The translations under genes were made by a program, and so were the position numbers. This document shows positions 23,667 through 32,430 of a stretch of DNA of 53,297 nucleotides, piece after piece (the stretch's first letter is position 1; each line of letters begins with the position of its first letter). The notes beneath the pieces were generated by a model that saw only the letters and a program-made list of their open reading frames with translations, did no database searches and was not told where the DNA came from. Source of the stretch: Candidatus Thalassarchaeaceae archaeon (GTDB lineage: Archaea > Thermoplasmatota > Poseidoniia > Poseidoniales > Thalassarchaeaceae); the NCBI GenBank assembly GCA_030751995.1, contig JASMFB010000003.1, forward strand, positions 1 through 53,297. The letters are read 5' to 3'.

Positions 23667-24179
23667 TTATAATTCGAGCTCCCAGAGCTCGTCACCGATG
23701 TGGTGCAACATCTTCACCGCTTTGCCCTTGGTCGCTTCGACCATATCTTCTGAGTCCATCATAGCCCAGCCTATGGCCAGCGGTTTGCCGTGAGTTTGAT
23801 CACGAATCCAGATGAGGTCGCCTGTTTGAATGCAGCCACAAGCGCTGTGAATCCCAGCAGCCATGCAATCGGCCCCATTCATCAAGAAAGGAATCGCTCC
23901 GTGATCGACCTCACACCATTTCAATGTGGGATTCCAGGCAAGAATACCTCGCAGCGTTGGAAAAGCGATGGTTTCGCCTCCCTCGTCCCCAACCTCCATC
24001 CCCAGGGGTGATTTGTTGACGATTAACAAATTCCAAGGACCAAATGTCGCGGTTTCCAGAAAGGCCGAGGAAAGGTCGGTTTCGATGCCAAGTGGTTCCG
24101 TGAGTCGCTGGATGAGCCCCTTGATCTTCTTGTGACGCACCGGCTTGCGGGCCTTGAGTTTCCAATCTTTCTTGGCCAC
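23667..24179 (-). CDS. PUA-domain RNA-binding protein (MCT-1/Tma20-like)
   Basis: 170 residues. The C-terminal PUA domain is visible in WCEVDHGAIPFLMNGADCMAAGI, GDLIWIRD, LAIGWAMMDSEDMVEATKGKAV and HHIGDELWEL. The N-terminal about 80 residues, starting with a basic KKDWKLKARKPVRHKK, fit the pre-PUA domain of the MCT-1/archaeal PUA group. Related eukaryotic proteins help translation re-initiation and ribosome recycling. It is divergent from the class II amidotransferase gene. Confidence 0.85.
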   Translation of the reverse strand: MAKKDWKLKARKPVRHKKIKGLIQRLTEPLGIETDLSSAFLETATFGPWNLLIVNKSPLGMEVGDEGGETIAFPTLRGILAWNPTLKWCEVDHGAIPFLMNGADCMAAGIHSACGCIQTGDLIWIRDQTHGKPLAIGWAMMDSEDMVEATKGKAVKMLHHIGDELWELEL

Positions 24180-24265
24180 GATTCAAACGGGTGATGGGCG
24201 CTCCTTGAATCCTCGCTTTCATGCAATATGGAGGGTTCATAAGGGACGAGAACATATCTTGGTCC

Positions 24266-24976
24266 ATGTGTGATTTATTCGCAATGAGCTGCAACGACGA
24301 AGACCGAGCAACACAAAGCCTTCCACGCTTTGCTCGATATGCAACGAGAAACCCACACGGTTGGGGTCTAGGTTGGTATGAAAACGGACAAGCCCGAATT
24401 GAGCGTGAGCCCTGTCGAGCCGATTTTTCTGATAGATTCTACGATTCAATCGAAGAAGCACGCTCTACAAACATGATCGCGCATGTCCGCTATGCTACAC
24501 ACGGAGAGCATACGACTTGCAATTGCCATCCTTTCACGCGCCATTACCGTGGACGAGATTGGATTTTTGCCCATAATGGATGGGTGGACGGGGTCCCTGA
24601 CCACCCACTTTCAGAAGGAGACACAGATTCTGAGCAAATTTTCAATCATATCATGGATGAGATTGAACGTTATCAGAGTAGAGGGGAAATTCGAGGCACA
24701 TATCCTGCCCTAAAGCATGCAATCGGAACCGTGTTTGAACGCTATGGCGATGACATCAATCTGAATTTGCTTATCACAGATGGCAACATGCTCTATGTCT
24801 ATCACCACTATCCGGGTAAGCCGATTTATCTGGTGCGCCGTTCAAAGGAATACGGCGATGCTGCACTAGTGTCTACCAGAGAGTTGTCAGGAGAGAATTG
24901 GATTGAACTCGAACCTGATCGTTTATTGGTCTTAGATCGGGGCGAAGTATTCGTGTATTCGACCCCGCTCATTTGA
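24266..24976 (+). CDS. Class II glutamine amidotransferase (YafJ/EgtC-like Ntn hydrolase)
   Basis: 236 residues from the ATG at 24266, chosen because the next codon encodes the catalytic Cys2 (MCDLFAMSC). It shows the class II amidotransferase features: NPHGWGLGWY, AHVRYATHG and FAHNGWVDG. Only the glutaminase-type domain is present; there is no synthetase partner in the polypeptide. Enzymes of this type are stand-alone amidases with little-known substrates, such as gamma-glutamyl compounds. The gene is divergent from the PUA gene and ends 25 bases before the FAH-family gene. Confidence 0.88.
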   Translation: MCDLFAMSCNDEDRATQSLPRFARYATRNPHGWGLGWYENGQARIEREPCRADFSDRFYDSIEEARSTNMIAHVRYATHGEHTTCNCHPFTRHYRGRDWIFAHNGWVDGVPDHPLSEGDTDSEQIFNHIMDEIERYQSRGEIRGTYPALKHAIGTVFERYGDDINLNLLITDGNMLYVYHHYPGKPIYLVRRSKEYGDAALVSTRELSGENWIELEPDRLLVLDRGEVFVYSTPLI

Positions 24977-25001
24977 TGCTTGGACCTCACCTCGGCTTGC
25001 C

Positions 25002-25601
25002 ATGCCGAGCATCTGGTGCGCGCTTCGAACCTTCGCTGCACATGCCATAGAAATGGGCGGTGAACCCCTCACCAACCCTCGCTTCTTCCTCAAGCCGTGG
25101 GCTGCGCTCGCACAACCCCCGATGGGTTGTGAAATGGAGTTACCTATCCATCTGAATGAGGTCCATCACGAAGTTGAACTGGTTCTCAAATTGGGCGAGG
25201 ATGCGACACTTACTGAAATTGCAGTGGGCCTTGATTTGACAGATCGTTTCACGCAGGACGAGGCCAAGGATGCGGGGATGCCCTGGACGCAATCGAAAGG
25301 ATTTGCGAACAGCGCCATCGTGGGAAATTTCGTCGAACCACCCGTTGGCCTCGACCATCTTCGATTGGAACTCGCGATTAATGGTGAACCACGCCAAGAA
25401 GCATCGATTGGCGAGATGTCGTTCACTCCACTCAATCTTCTAGCCAATCTTTCCCAATGGGCCCCGCTTGAAGAAGGAGATTTGCTGTTCTGTGGCACTC
25501 CATCTGGAATAGGCCCGGTGGCCAGAGGTGACCACGTTCAAGCACGGATGCTACGTGAAGATGGTACCGTACTTTCAGAACTGGACCTAATGTTGGTCTG
25601 A
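25002..25601 (+). CDS. Fumarylacetoacetate hydrolase (FAH) family protein
   Basis: 199 residues. The fold is recognisable by FFLKPWAALAQPP, the metal-binding ELPIHLNEVHHEVELVLKLG, DLTDRFTQDEAK, KGFANSAIVGNFVEP and the closing LLFCGTPSGIGPVARGD. Members cleave or decarboxylate 2-oxo acid or acylpyruvate compounds with Mg or Mn. It is short like YcgM-type acylpyruvases. A small inverted repeat, CTCGGC/GCCGAG (about 24992-25010), spans the start codon. It converges with the ACT-domain gene, ending 1 base from it. Confidence 0.87.
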   Translation: MPSIWCALRTFAAHAIEMGGEPLTNPRFFLKPWAALAQPPMGCEMELPIHLNEVHHEVELVLKLGEDATLTEIAVGLDLTDRFTQDEAKDAGMPWTQSKGFANSAIVGNFVEPPVGLDHLRLELAINGEPRQEASIGEMSFTPLNLLANLSQWAPLEEGDLLFCGTPSGIGPVARGDHVQARMLREDGTVLSELDLMLV

Positions 25602-25602
25602 T

Positions 25603-26001
25603 TCAAGGTGGCACGGATTCGTGCATGTTTAGTACAGCACGAGCCTTGTCAATATCATCCACTGAGAAAGCGAGTTCAGTCGCTCCTTGGATTCTTGACA
25701 ATACGTAAATCGAAGTGATACTAACTCCGGCTTCAGCCAATCGTTCTGAGAATTCAGCCAAAGCACCGGGTTTGTCAGGCATTGATTGAGACAATAGTGC
25801 GGTTGTTGTGTATTGAATGCCCAATGAATTCAATGCCATACGTGCCTCTACGACTTGGTCGGTGACAATTACAACGTTTGTATCAATGGCACACATTGTT
25901 TCAATATTGATGTCGTGATTCGAAAATTCACGGCTCACTCTGGCCAGTTGTCCTGCTTCATCAGGCAATTCTATTTTGAATTCCAGACGTCCTTCACTCA
26001 T
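25603..26001 (-). CDS. Tandem ACT-domain protein
   Basis: 132 residues from the ATG at 26001, which has GGTGATG upstream; in-frame starts lie 6 and 9 bases earlier. Two ACT domains are seen: LEFKIELPDEAGQLARVSRE and, after about 65 residues, LLSQSMPDKPGALAEFSERL with VSITSIYVLSR. Stand-alone ACT proteins bind amino acids and often regulate amino-acid enzymes. No enzyme domain is attached. Confidence 0.85.
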   Translation of the reverse strand: MSEGRLEFKIELPDEAGQLARVSREFSNHDINIETMCAIDTNVVIVTDQVVEARMALNSLGIQYTTTALLSQSMPDKPGALAEFSERLAEAGVSITSIYVLSRIQGATELAFSVDDIDKARAVLNMHESVPP

Positions 26002-26074
26002 GGTCATCACCAGTTTGGCGGGGTCATGTTTTGGCTATTTACCCACCGGATAACAAAAAATCGCCAATCGCGCT

Positions 26075-26083
26075 CTTGAAATA
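26075..26083 (+). promoter_or_regulatory. CTTGAAATA promoter-like box before rps8e
   Basis: Exact 9-mer shared with the secG and EF-1alpha upstream regions, here 37 bases before the rps8e ATG and followed by AGGGAAG. Likely the TATA-type element or start region of the rps8e-srp19-cupin operon. Confidence 0.5.
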
Positions 26084-26084
26084 A

Positions 26085-26117
26085 GGGAAGCAGGTCGCCC
26101 GCTTCCCAGAGGGAAGC
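26085..26117 (+). promoter_or_regulatory. Mutually exclusive hairpin elements in the rps8e leader
   Basis: GCTTCCC (26101-26107) can pair with GGGAAGC on either side: 26085-26091 upstream or 26111-26117 downstream (loop AGA). The downstream hairpin ends 3 bases before the ATG. Two exclusive pairings in the leader of a ribosomal-protein operon suggest control, but whether the upstream copy is transcribed is unknown. Confidence 0.4.
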
Positions 26118-26120
26118 AGT

Positions 26121-26510
26121 ATGGCACAATGGCACGGTATCTCACGACGCAAGCCATCCGGTGGTCGTCTCAAGCGACCGAGCAGTTATCGCGGAAAGCG
26201 TCGCACTGAAATTTCATCTGAGAAGCAGTACACCAGAATTGGTGATACTAGTCGCAAGGTGTACCGAAAGCGCTCCGGTTCACAGAGCGTCCGTGTTCTA
26301 TTCGACACCGTCATCAATGTCGCTGACAAGAAGACCGGCAAGGTCATCCAAGCGATTCTTCAATCCGTCTCAGAGAATGCAGCGGATCACAACTTCGTTC
26401 GCCAAAACATCATGACCAAGGGCGCCGTAGTTGAGACCGACAAAGGCCCAGTAAGAATCACCAGTCGACCTGGCAGTCACGGCGTCATCAATGGCGTTCT
26501 GCTAAAGTGA
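26121..26510 (+). CDS. rps8e: Ribosomal protein S8e
   Basis: 129 residues, the standard archaeal length. It opens MAQWHGISRRKPSGGR, has the conserved NVADKKTGKVIQA and ends with a GSHGVINGVLLK segment, all diagnostic of archaeal S8e. It is a component of the small ribosomal subunit found only in archaea and eukaryotes. It is the first gene of an operon with srp19 and a cupin gene. Confidence 0.95.
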   Translation: MAQWHGISRRKPSGGRLKRPSSYRGKRRTEISSEKQYTRIGDTSRKVYRKRSGSQSVRVLFDTVINVADKKTGKVIQAILQSVSENAADHNFVRQNIMTKGAVVETDKGPVRITSRPGSHGVINGVLLK

Positions 26511-26554
26511 AGGTTCACAACAGAGGACATGTTCCCAGTCTCGGAGGACCCGGG

Positions 26555-27001
26555 ATGGCCAACAATCCAGAACGCATCGTCGTTTGGCCTGGTTACTTCG
26601 ATTCAAAGACCAGCCGTCGCGCAGGTCGTCGTGTCTCTAAGGGCCGTGCAGTAACCAATCCTACTCTCGATGGCTTGGCTTATGCAGCGCGCAGTGCGGG
26701 CATTCGCAAGATGAAGAAAGAAGAGAACACCAGCCACCCCTCTCGTCCGAATGAACAGGAGGGCCGCCTATGGATCTCGATTGCAGATGCGCTCTCTGCC
26801 ACCGGAGCAAATTCCAAAGAAGGCGTTCTTCAAGCAATTGGCACAGCATGGAATAGTCAACAATCCGAGATTAAGGCCTCAGAGAAGGCGGCCAAGGTCA
26901 GTGGGCCCAAGACGGGAGACAAGCGCGGACGTAGCCAACGAAAGTCGTTCAAGGGCTCAAAAGGAACCAAACCGAGCGAACGTCGCAAGCGGCGAAAATG
27001 A
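26555..27001 (+). CDS. srp19: Signal recognition particle 19 kDa protein
   Basis: 148 residues from the ATG at 26555, supported by GGAGG 7 bases upstream; a GTG at 26507 overlapping the rps8e stop would add 16. Family features: ERIVVWPGYFDSKTSRRAGR, then KGRAVTNPTLDGLAYAARSAGI. SRP19 binds 7S RNA and lets SRP54 assemble for co-translational membrane targeting. The C-terminal 40 residues are strongly basic (KSFKGSKGTKPSERRKRRK). Pairing with rps8e is a known archaeal arrangement. Confidence 0.92.
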   Translation: MANNPERIVVWPGYFDSKTSRRAGRRVSKGRAVTNPTLDGLAYAARSAGIRKMKKEENTSHPSRPNEQEGRLWISIADALSATGANSKEGVLQAIGTAWNSQQSEIKASEKAAKVSGPKTGDKRGRSQRKSFKGSKGTKPSERRKRRK

Positions 27002-27013
27002 GAGTGGGATTGA

Positions 27014-27373
27014 ATGACGAAAATCAATCTCAAAGAGAAACTCTCTCTGTTTTCAGACCACTGGTCTCCCAAGGTCATCGCTGAGATGAATGACTATCAG
27101 TTCAAATTGGTCAAAATCCAAGGCGATTTTGTCTGGCATCATCACGACGACACCGATGAAGTGTTCATTGTGATTGAAGGCACTATGAAGATAGAGTTTG
27201 AAAACGAGACTGTTGAACTGAATGAAGGCGACATGTATGTTGTTCCCAAGGGTGTTGAGCACAAACCCTACGCTGAAGAGGAATGCATGGTCATGCTTGT
27301 CGAACCTCGTGGTGTTGTGAATACAGGCAACACAGAAGGCGACCTCACGGCCTACAATGACGTCTGGATCTAG
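27014..27373 (+). CDS. Cupin-domain protein
   Basis: 119 residues in a single small beta-barrel. Metal-binding motif 1 is WHHHDDTDEVFIVIEGTMKI and motif 2 is LNEGDMYVVPKGVEHKPYA. It may be a mononuclear metal enzyme or sugar/ligand-binding protein; the substrate cannot be told. It lies 12 bases after srp19, probably in the same transcript, and converges with ilvE. Confidence 0.88.
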   Translation: MTKINLKEKLSLFSDHWSPKVIAEMNDYQFKLVKIQGDFVWHHHDDTDEVFIVIEGTMKIEFENETVELNEGDMYVVPKGVEHKPYAEEECMVMLVEPRGVVNTGNTEGDLTAYNDVWI

Positions 27374-27378
27374 ATGGA

Positions 27379-28416
27379 TTATTCGACTTCAATCTCTGGC
27401 ATGGGAACCGCCCTAATCCAACCGAAGACATCTGCTTCAACCTGTGTCTGAATCCCAGTCAAGGCGTCGTACAACTCACCTGTTACCGGCCCAACCTCGT
27501 TGTTGTGGTACATAGTGCAGATATCTCCCTGACAAATGGATCCAATCGGGCTAATCACCGCAGCAGTACCTGCGCAGAAGCACTCATCCGCCTGTAGGAC
27601 GAATTCGATTTCGACCTTCTCTTCACGGACTTCGTAACCCTTGTGTCTAGCCAATTCAATGATCGATGCCCGAGTGATTCCGGGCAAGATAGTACCTGTC
27701 AATTCGGGCGTGTATACGATTCCATCCTTGACACAGAAGAAATTGGCCGCCCCCACTTCCTCGATGTAGCGATGCTCAACCGCATCCAGATAGATGATTT
27801 CAGCAAAACCCTCCTTCTTGGCACCCTTTGAAGGCATCATTCCGGGGGCGTAATTTCCAATCGCCTTGACTCCACCTGAGCCACCTGGGCAAGCGCGATG
27901 ATACTCATCGCTCACCTTCAGAGAAATTGGATGCATTCCTCCCTTGAAGTAAGGACCCACCGGGCAGACGTAGACCATGAAAGTGTACTCGGGCGCAGGA
28001 GAAACACCGAGAATCGCCCCAGTTCCCCACAGGACTGGTCGTACGTAGAGAGCGCCCTTGCCTGTCGGGGGTACCCAGCGCGCATTTGCTGCCACGACTT
28101 TCTCAACCGCATCCAAGAACATCTCTTCAGGAATTGGTGGCATACCCAGACGCTTTGCCCCGGTGATGAGGCGAGCAGCGTTTCGCTCGGGCCTGAATAG
28201 AACAATTCCACCATTTACACTTCGTTGCGCTTTCATGCCCTCGAACAGGCCTTGACCGTAGTTCAGCACGCCAGCTGCCGGTGAGATCGTGATATCGCCA
28301 TAAGGCATCATATCACCTATTTCCCATTCCTCTCCAAGTTTGCACTTAGCCACATACATGGTATCGGTGGGCGTGAAGGAGAACGTCAGTGCATCCCAAT
28401 CAATCTGCTCCTCCAT
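27379..28416 (-). CDS. ilvE: Branched-chain amino acid aminotransferase
   Basis: 345 residues from the ATG at 28416, which has the strong ribosome-binding site AGGAGG nine bases upstream; the frame extends 14 codons further. It is a fold-type IV PLP enzyme. The PLP lysine is in GGVKAIGNYAPGM, with LNYGQGLFEGMKA and GTILPGITRASIIEL for cofactor phosphate and substrate contacts. It makes Leu, Ile and Val from 2-oxo acids with glutamate. The long form with FWCG-like FCAGTAAVISPI matches the larger BCAT group. It is divergent from polB. Confidence 0.94.
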   Translation of the reverse strand: MEEQIDWDALTFSFTPTDTMYVAKCKLGEEWEIGDMMPYGDITISPAAGVLNYGQGLFEGMKAQRSVNGGIVLFRPERNAARLITGAKRLGMPPIPEEMFLDAVEKVVAANARWVPPTGKGALYVRPVLWGTGAILGVSPAPEYTFMVYVCPVGPYFKGGMHPISLKVSDEYHRACPGGSGGVKAIGNYAPGMMPSKGAKKEGFAEIIYLDAVEHRYIEEVGAANFFCVKDGIVYTPELTGTILPGITRASIIELARHKGYEVREEKVEIEFVLQADECFCAGTAAVISPIGSICQGDICTMYHNNEVGPVTGELYDALTGIQTQVEADVFGWIRAVPMPEIEVE

Positions 28417-28558
28417 CGAAATTTCCTCCTGCTTCCCCGTATCTGGTTGAACCCTCAACGCAAGGGGTGGTTCTCAACCATTCCGCCTGCAATTTCTCTG
28501 ACAAAAATGCGCGGGCTACACCCATAGAATTCAAAGACACCCACTGCAAACACGGTTC

Positions 28559-31066
28559 ATGTCCGCCGAAGAGGAGGCCTGCATCGTCGCGGCTTCCTAC
28601 CAGAGTTTCGGATCGAAGACCGTGGTCGAACTCTGGCTACGCGCACGCGAGGGACACTCTACCCTGCTGTTGGTTCATGGATTGCGACCATTTCTCGAGA
28701 TTGCCGTACGTGGGAGTTCAACCGATTTGCCCGATGATATCGATGAGCGGTTGGAGAAGGTTCGCAACGTGAAGGATGTAACTTTGATTCATGACCCTGT
28801 TGACAAATGGACCGACAAAGGGACCAAGCCGCATTGGAAGGTTGAGGTACGCCAGCCCTACAACGTCCCCAAAATTCGTGAGACATTGAGGGGTTATGAT
28901 TGGAAAGTTTCCAGTGCAGACATCATCTTCCCCCAGCGCTTGTTGTTGGAACTCGATTTGGGCCCCCACATAGCATGGAAAGGTGAATTGCTTCCTAGCG
29001 ACGGTGATGCGATTCAGGACGCGGGTGGCCGCGGTCTGTATCCTACCAATCGGGTGGCACGCTGTAATATCGAGGATCTACGTTCCATCGACGCATTCGC
29101 GGCCCCACTCATCACATTCTCATTCGACCTAGAGACTAGCATCGAATCGGGGCACATACTGTGTGCAGCTGCGGTAATTCAACAGAATGGAAAGAGTGAG
29201 ACACACACCTTCAGGGGTGATGAGCGAAAGATGTTGGAGGACCTAACCCGTCTGGTTCGGGACAGTGACCCAGATATCATTACGGGATACAACATCGACA
29301 ATTTCGATTTACCCAAAATCAAGGAACGAATGGAAGAACTTGAGGATGGCAACGACAAGTTGTCCCGCGCAATCCTTGCAGGATGGGGACGTGTTCCAGT
29401 CACAGAAGAGGCCTGCAAGGGCGGTAGGCGCGGAGCCCCAATCATACCAAATCGTCAACAGAATCGAAAATGGACTCTGACCGGTCGTTGTGTGATGGAT
29501 GCTTGGTGGGAGGCGCGCATGACGTTGCGCCCCAAACGTGAGACCCTCAAGTTCGTCTCGGAACTGTTGTTCCCTGACCGTGAGGAATTGCGCAAGATGG
29601 ATGTCGACTCTAGCCGCATGGATGAGGAATGGGCTGCTCGCCCAGATGTCGTTCTCGAGTACTGTGCACAGGACGCTCTGTTGCCCATTGAGATTCTTGA
29701 TGCCATTTCTGCGACCGCACGCAAGGAGGCACTGGCCGCAGTCGGCAAGGTGCCGTTAGAGACTGCAATCATAGGTACCACAAGTCAGTGGGTGGACAGT
29801 TTGGTCATACGCTTAGCCGATCGGGAAAATATCGCCGTGCCGATGACACGTCGTGGTGGCAAGTCCGATGCCATCACCGGAGGTTACGTGCATGAAGTCA
29901 AAGGTGGCCGTGAAGAATGGATTGCCATTCTCGATTTCAAATCGATGTACCCCTCAATAATGATCTCAAACAACATCTGCTATACTACCCGCGTTGACAA
30001 TGACTACACATCTACCGAAGTACACCAATCTCCAAGTGGAACGAAATTCCTGAAAAAAGAGATTCGCGAAGGACTTGTACCCCGATTGCTTGAGGATTTG
30101 ATGGGACAACGCGACCATCACAAGGCGATGATGAAGGGTGCGACTGATGATTCCAAACGTCTATTCCACGATCAGATGCAATTTGCCGTGAAGATTCTGA
30201 TGAACACCTTCTACGGTGTATTCGCCTCTGCATTCTACAGATTCACACACCAAGATATTGGTTCAGCCATCACGGCATGGGCACGTTCCAATATCAAGAA
30301 AATCATCAGCGATTTAGAAGAAGAAGGCCACCCAGTGGTCTATTCAGATACAGATTCTATATTCGTATCGTCACCAGAAGAAGGGAAGGAGGCGCTGGTT
30401 AATTTCGGTCATGAACTGGCTAACCGATTCACCAAGGAGGGCGCTGAACTAGAATTTGAGAAAGGCCTCTCTGTATTCTTCAGTCACGGTGCAAAGAAGC
30501 GCTATGTCGGTCGTGTAGTCTGGCCAGAGGAAGATCTACTCATTCGTGGATACGAAGTCAGACGGACCGACTCCTTTGATTTGCTGAACAAGACGATGAT
30601 GGGTACCTTTGAGCGAATTCTAGACGGCGATGAAGAAGGAGCCTACCAGCATGTCATCAGTCTGATTCGTTCAGTGAAGGCCGGCGAGGCCGATGTGGCC
30701 GATCTCATTCTCAGCCGTTCCTGCAAGGGCAAAGTCCTCAAGGATGGTACTGTTGATTTCTCTGTGTATTCCAATCCCGATGGATTACCTTACGTTCAGG
30801 CCGCAAAGAAACGAATCGCCCGTGGATTGCCCTTTACACCTGGAATGAAGGTCAGTTACATTGTCACGGCTGCAAAGGGTGTTGATGGCCGTCAAACAGT
30901 CGAACCATGGTTGGTCGCAGAGACTGGCGATGCTCCACCTGTTCCTGATTGGTCATTCTACGCTGAACGACTTGCTCGAGCCATGGGTCGCATCACAGAA
31001 GTGTACGGTTGGAGTAAGAAGGATTTACTCCTCGGAAGTCGCCAACAGACCTTCGATTTCTTCTGA
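28559..31066 (+). CDS. polB: Family B DNA polymerase
   Basis: 835 residues with all proofreading and polymerase motifs. Exo I is FDLET (about 189), Exo II ITGYNIDNFDLPK (about 240), and Exo III YCAQDALLPIE. Polymerase motif A is DFKSMYPSIM (about 459), motif B KILMNTFYGVFAS, motif C YSDTDSIFV (about 595), and then KKRYVGRV. It replicates the chromosome with a sliding clamp. The extreme C-terminus RQQTFDFF resembles a PCNA-interacting peptide. The N-terminal uracil-recognition region looks divergent. There is no intein. A hairpin follows the stop. Confidence 0.96.
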   Translation: MSAEEEACIVAASYQSFGSKTVVELWLRAREGHSTLLLVHGLRPFLEIAVRGSSTDLPDDIDERLEKVRNVKDVTLIHDPVDKWTDKGTKPHWKVEVRQPYNVPKIRETLRGYDWKVSSADIIFPQRLLLELDLGPHIAWKGELLPSDGDAIQDAGGRGLYPTNRVARCNIEDLRSIDAFAAPLITFSFDLETSIESGHILCAAAVIQQNGKSETHTFRGDERKMLEDLTRLVRDSDPDIITGYNIDNFDLPKIKERMEELEDGNDKLSRAILAGWGRVPVTEEACKGGRRGAPIIPNRQQNRKWTLTGRCVMDAWWEARMTLRPKRETLKFVSELLFPDREELRKMDVDSSRMDEEWAARPDVVLEYCAQDALLPIEILDAISATARKEALAAVGKVPLETAIIGTTSQWVDSLVIRLADRENIAVPMTRRGGKSDAITGGYVHEVKGGREEWIAILDFKSMYPSIMISNNICYTTRVDNDYTSTEVHQSPSGTKFLKKEIREGLVPRLLEDLMGQRDHHKAMMKGATDDSKRLFHDQMQFAVKILMNTFYGVFASAFYRFTHQDIGSAITAWARSNIKKIISDLEEEGHPVVYSDTDSIFVSSPEEGKEALVNFGHELANRFTKEGAELEFEKGLSVFFSHGAKKRYVGRVVWPEEDLLIRGYEVRRTDSFDLLNKTMMGTFERILDGDEEGAYQHVISLIRSVKAGEADVADLILSRSCKGKVLKDGTVDFSVYSNPDGLPYVQAAKKRIARGLPFTPGMKVSYIVTAAKGVDGRQTVEPWLVAETGDAPPVPDWSFYAERLARAMGRITEVYGWSKKDLLLGSRQQTFDFF

Positions 31067-31079
31067 CGCCGTAGGCGTC
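31065..31079 (+). terminator. GACGCC-GTA-GGCGTC hairpin overlapping the polB stop
   Basis: A perfect 6-bp stem with the triloop GTA begins in the polB stop codon (31064-31066). Possible terminator or boundary element; it has no T-run. Same design as the hairpins at 2684 and 35040. Confidence 0.45.
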
Positions 31080-31097
31080 CATCTTAGCGAATGGTTG

Positions 31098-32306
31098 ATG
31101 ATGGACGAACGCCCCCTTCCATCCATGCGACGCGCCACCGTGCTGCTGGTCACGACTCTTTTCATGGCCACTGCGCTGGCAGGATGTCTTGAAACATTCT
31201 CAAGTGATGCGCCTCCCACGGTTTCGATGTCAGTTTCACCTTCGGGCACTGTCAAAGTAGGTGACAACGTCAATTTCGATGCGACGGGCTCTTCTGACCC
31301 AGATGGCGACCCACTTTCCTTCAATTGGCAATTCGGCGATGGTGATACAGCCAGTGGCATGAGCGCCAACCACGTCTACACATCTCAGGGCACGTTCAAG
31401 GCTAAACTCTGTGTCAGTTCGACGGACTTCGAGATTTGCGAAGAGAAAAACGTTGTTGTCGCTCCAGCCGATGCAGCACTCCCTACAGCATCGATTGACC
31501 ATTACAAAGACGATGACTGCACTGGAGAAGACCCACCTGCTGGTACTCTGATTCTTGCTTGGATTTGTGAAGAGGAGATGGATACCAGCGATGATGTGGT
31601 CGACACGACCACCACCATTCAGTTGGATGGCTCAGAATCCTCAGCCGGTGATTCCAGTTCATATCTCACTGATTACGAATGGGATCTCGACATCAATGAC
31701 GACAGTGATGGCGATGGAGACATGGCCAACGACGTCGATAAGACCGGTGAGAATGCAGAGTGGACCAACGTCTGGCCAGGCGAATACGAGATTCGGTTGA
31801 CTGTCACAGACAACCAAGGATTCACTGACACCATGGATATGGATGTCTTCGTCAATTATCGTGGCGCTTGGGCAGAATTCACTATTGATTCAAATGGCTC
31901 ATCTGGTTCAGGAATAGCCTCTTTCGAATATCCAGTGACCTACAATCAGGATACAGGTAATACAATCCGCTATGTCAAGATTCAATTCACCTATCCAAAA
32001 TTAGACGATGATTGGCCTGCAGGAACATGTTCGGAACAAACAGGCTGTTCCAACAAACTCGATGCCTACGTGTACAACGGTTCCGATTCAGATTCAGATA
32101 CCGAAGAAGTCGCGAATACGACCTACCTTGATGATGAACAGAGAACTGCAGGCAATTGCGATGATGAGGATCGCTGTGTAGAACTTCGATTGAGTACTCA
32201 GCACTTCCGCAATTACCTCGATGGCAGTTGGCGAGTCGATTTGACCAATGAGAAGGCGCATGATACGACGGTCAAGTCGTTCGTCATCAGTTTAGAGTAC
32301 AAATAA
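31098..32306 (+). CDS. PKD-domain lipoprotein
   Basis: 402 residues from the ATG pair at 31098-31103 (31125 is also possible). A signal peptide with a lipobox ends ATALAGC, so the Cys would carry a lipid anchor. Two PKD domains follow: one with DATGSSDPDGDPLSFNWQFG and YTSQGTFKAKLCV, and one with QLDGSESSAGDSS, DYEWDLDIND and YEIRLTVTDNQG. A C-terminal beta-sandwich region with Cys pairs ends in TTVKSFVISLEYK, resembling a proprotein-convertase P-domain-like module. Likely a binding protein on the outer face. The many Asp residues suggest calcium binding. Confidence 0.85.
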   Translation: MMDERPLPSMRRATVLLVTTLFMATALAGCLETFSSDAPPTVSMSVSPSGTVKVGDNVNFDATGSSDPDGDPLSFNWQFGDGDTASGMSANHVYTSQGTFKAKLCVSSTDFEICEEKNVVVAPADAALPTASIDHYKDDDCTGEDPPAGTLILAWICEEEMDTSDDVVDTTTTIQLDGSESSAGDSSSYLTDYEWDLDINDDSDGDGDMANDVDKTGENAEWTNVWPGEYEIRLTVTDNQGFTDTMDMDVFVNYRGAWAEFTIDSNGSSGSGIASFEYPVTYNQDTGNTIRYVKIQFTYPKLDDDWPAGTCSEQTGCSNKLDAYVYNGSDSDSDTEEVANTTYLDDEQRTAGNCDDEDRCVELRLSTQHFRNYLDGSWRVDLTNEKAHDTTVKSFVISLEYK

Positions 32307-32381
32307 TGCCAATTCAACATTCATTTTGCTACTCAGTGCAACATTTGATGGCCTCTTTGAGAATCTCTCAGCCTACCCTAC

Positions 32382-32390
32382 CTTGAAATA
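32382..32390 (+). promoter_or_regulatory. CTTGAAATA promoter-like box before EF-1alpha
   Basis: Exact copy of the 9-mer found before secG and rps8e, here followed by GGGGAG and placed 40 bases before the EF-1alpha ATG. The GAGGTGAT ribosome-binding site follows at about 32419-32426. Confidence 0.55.
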
Positions 32391-32430
32391 GGGGAGTTGG
32401 GTCGGCGGGCCTGCACATTGAGGTGATATT

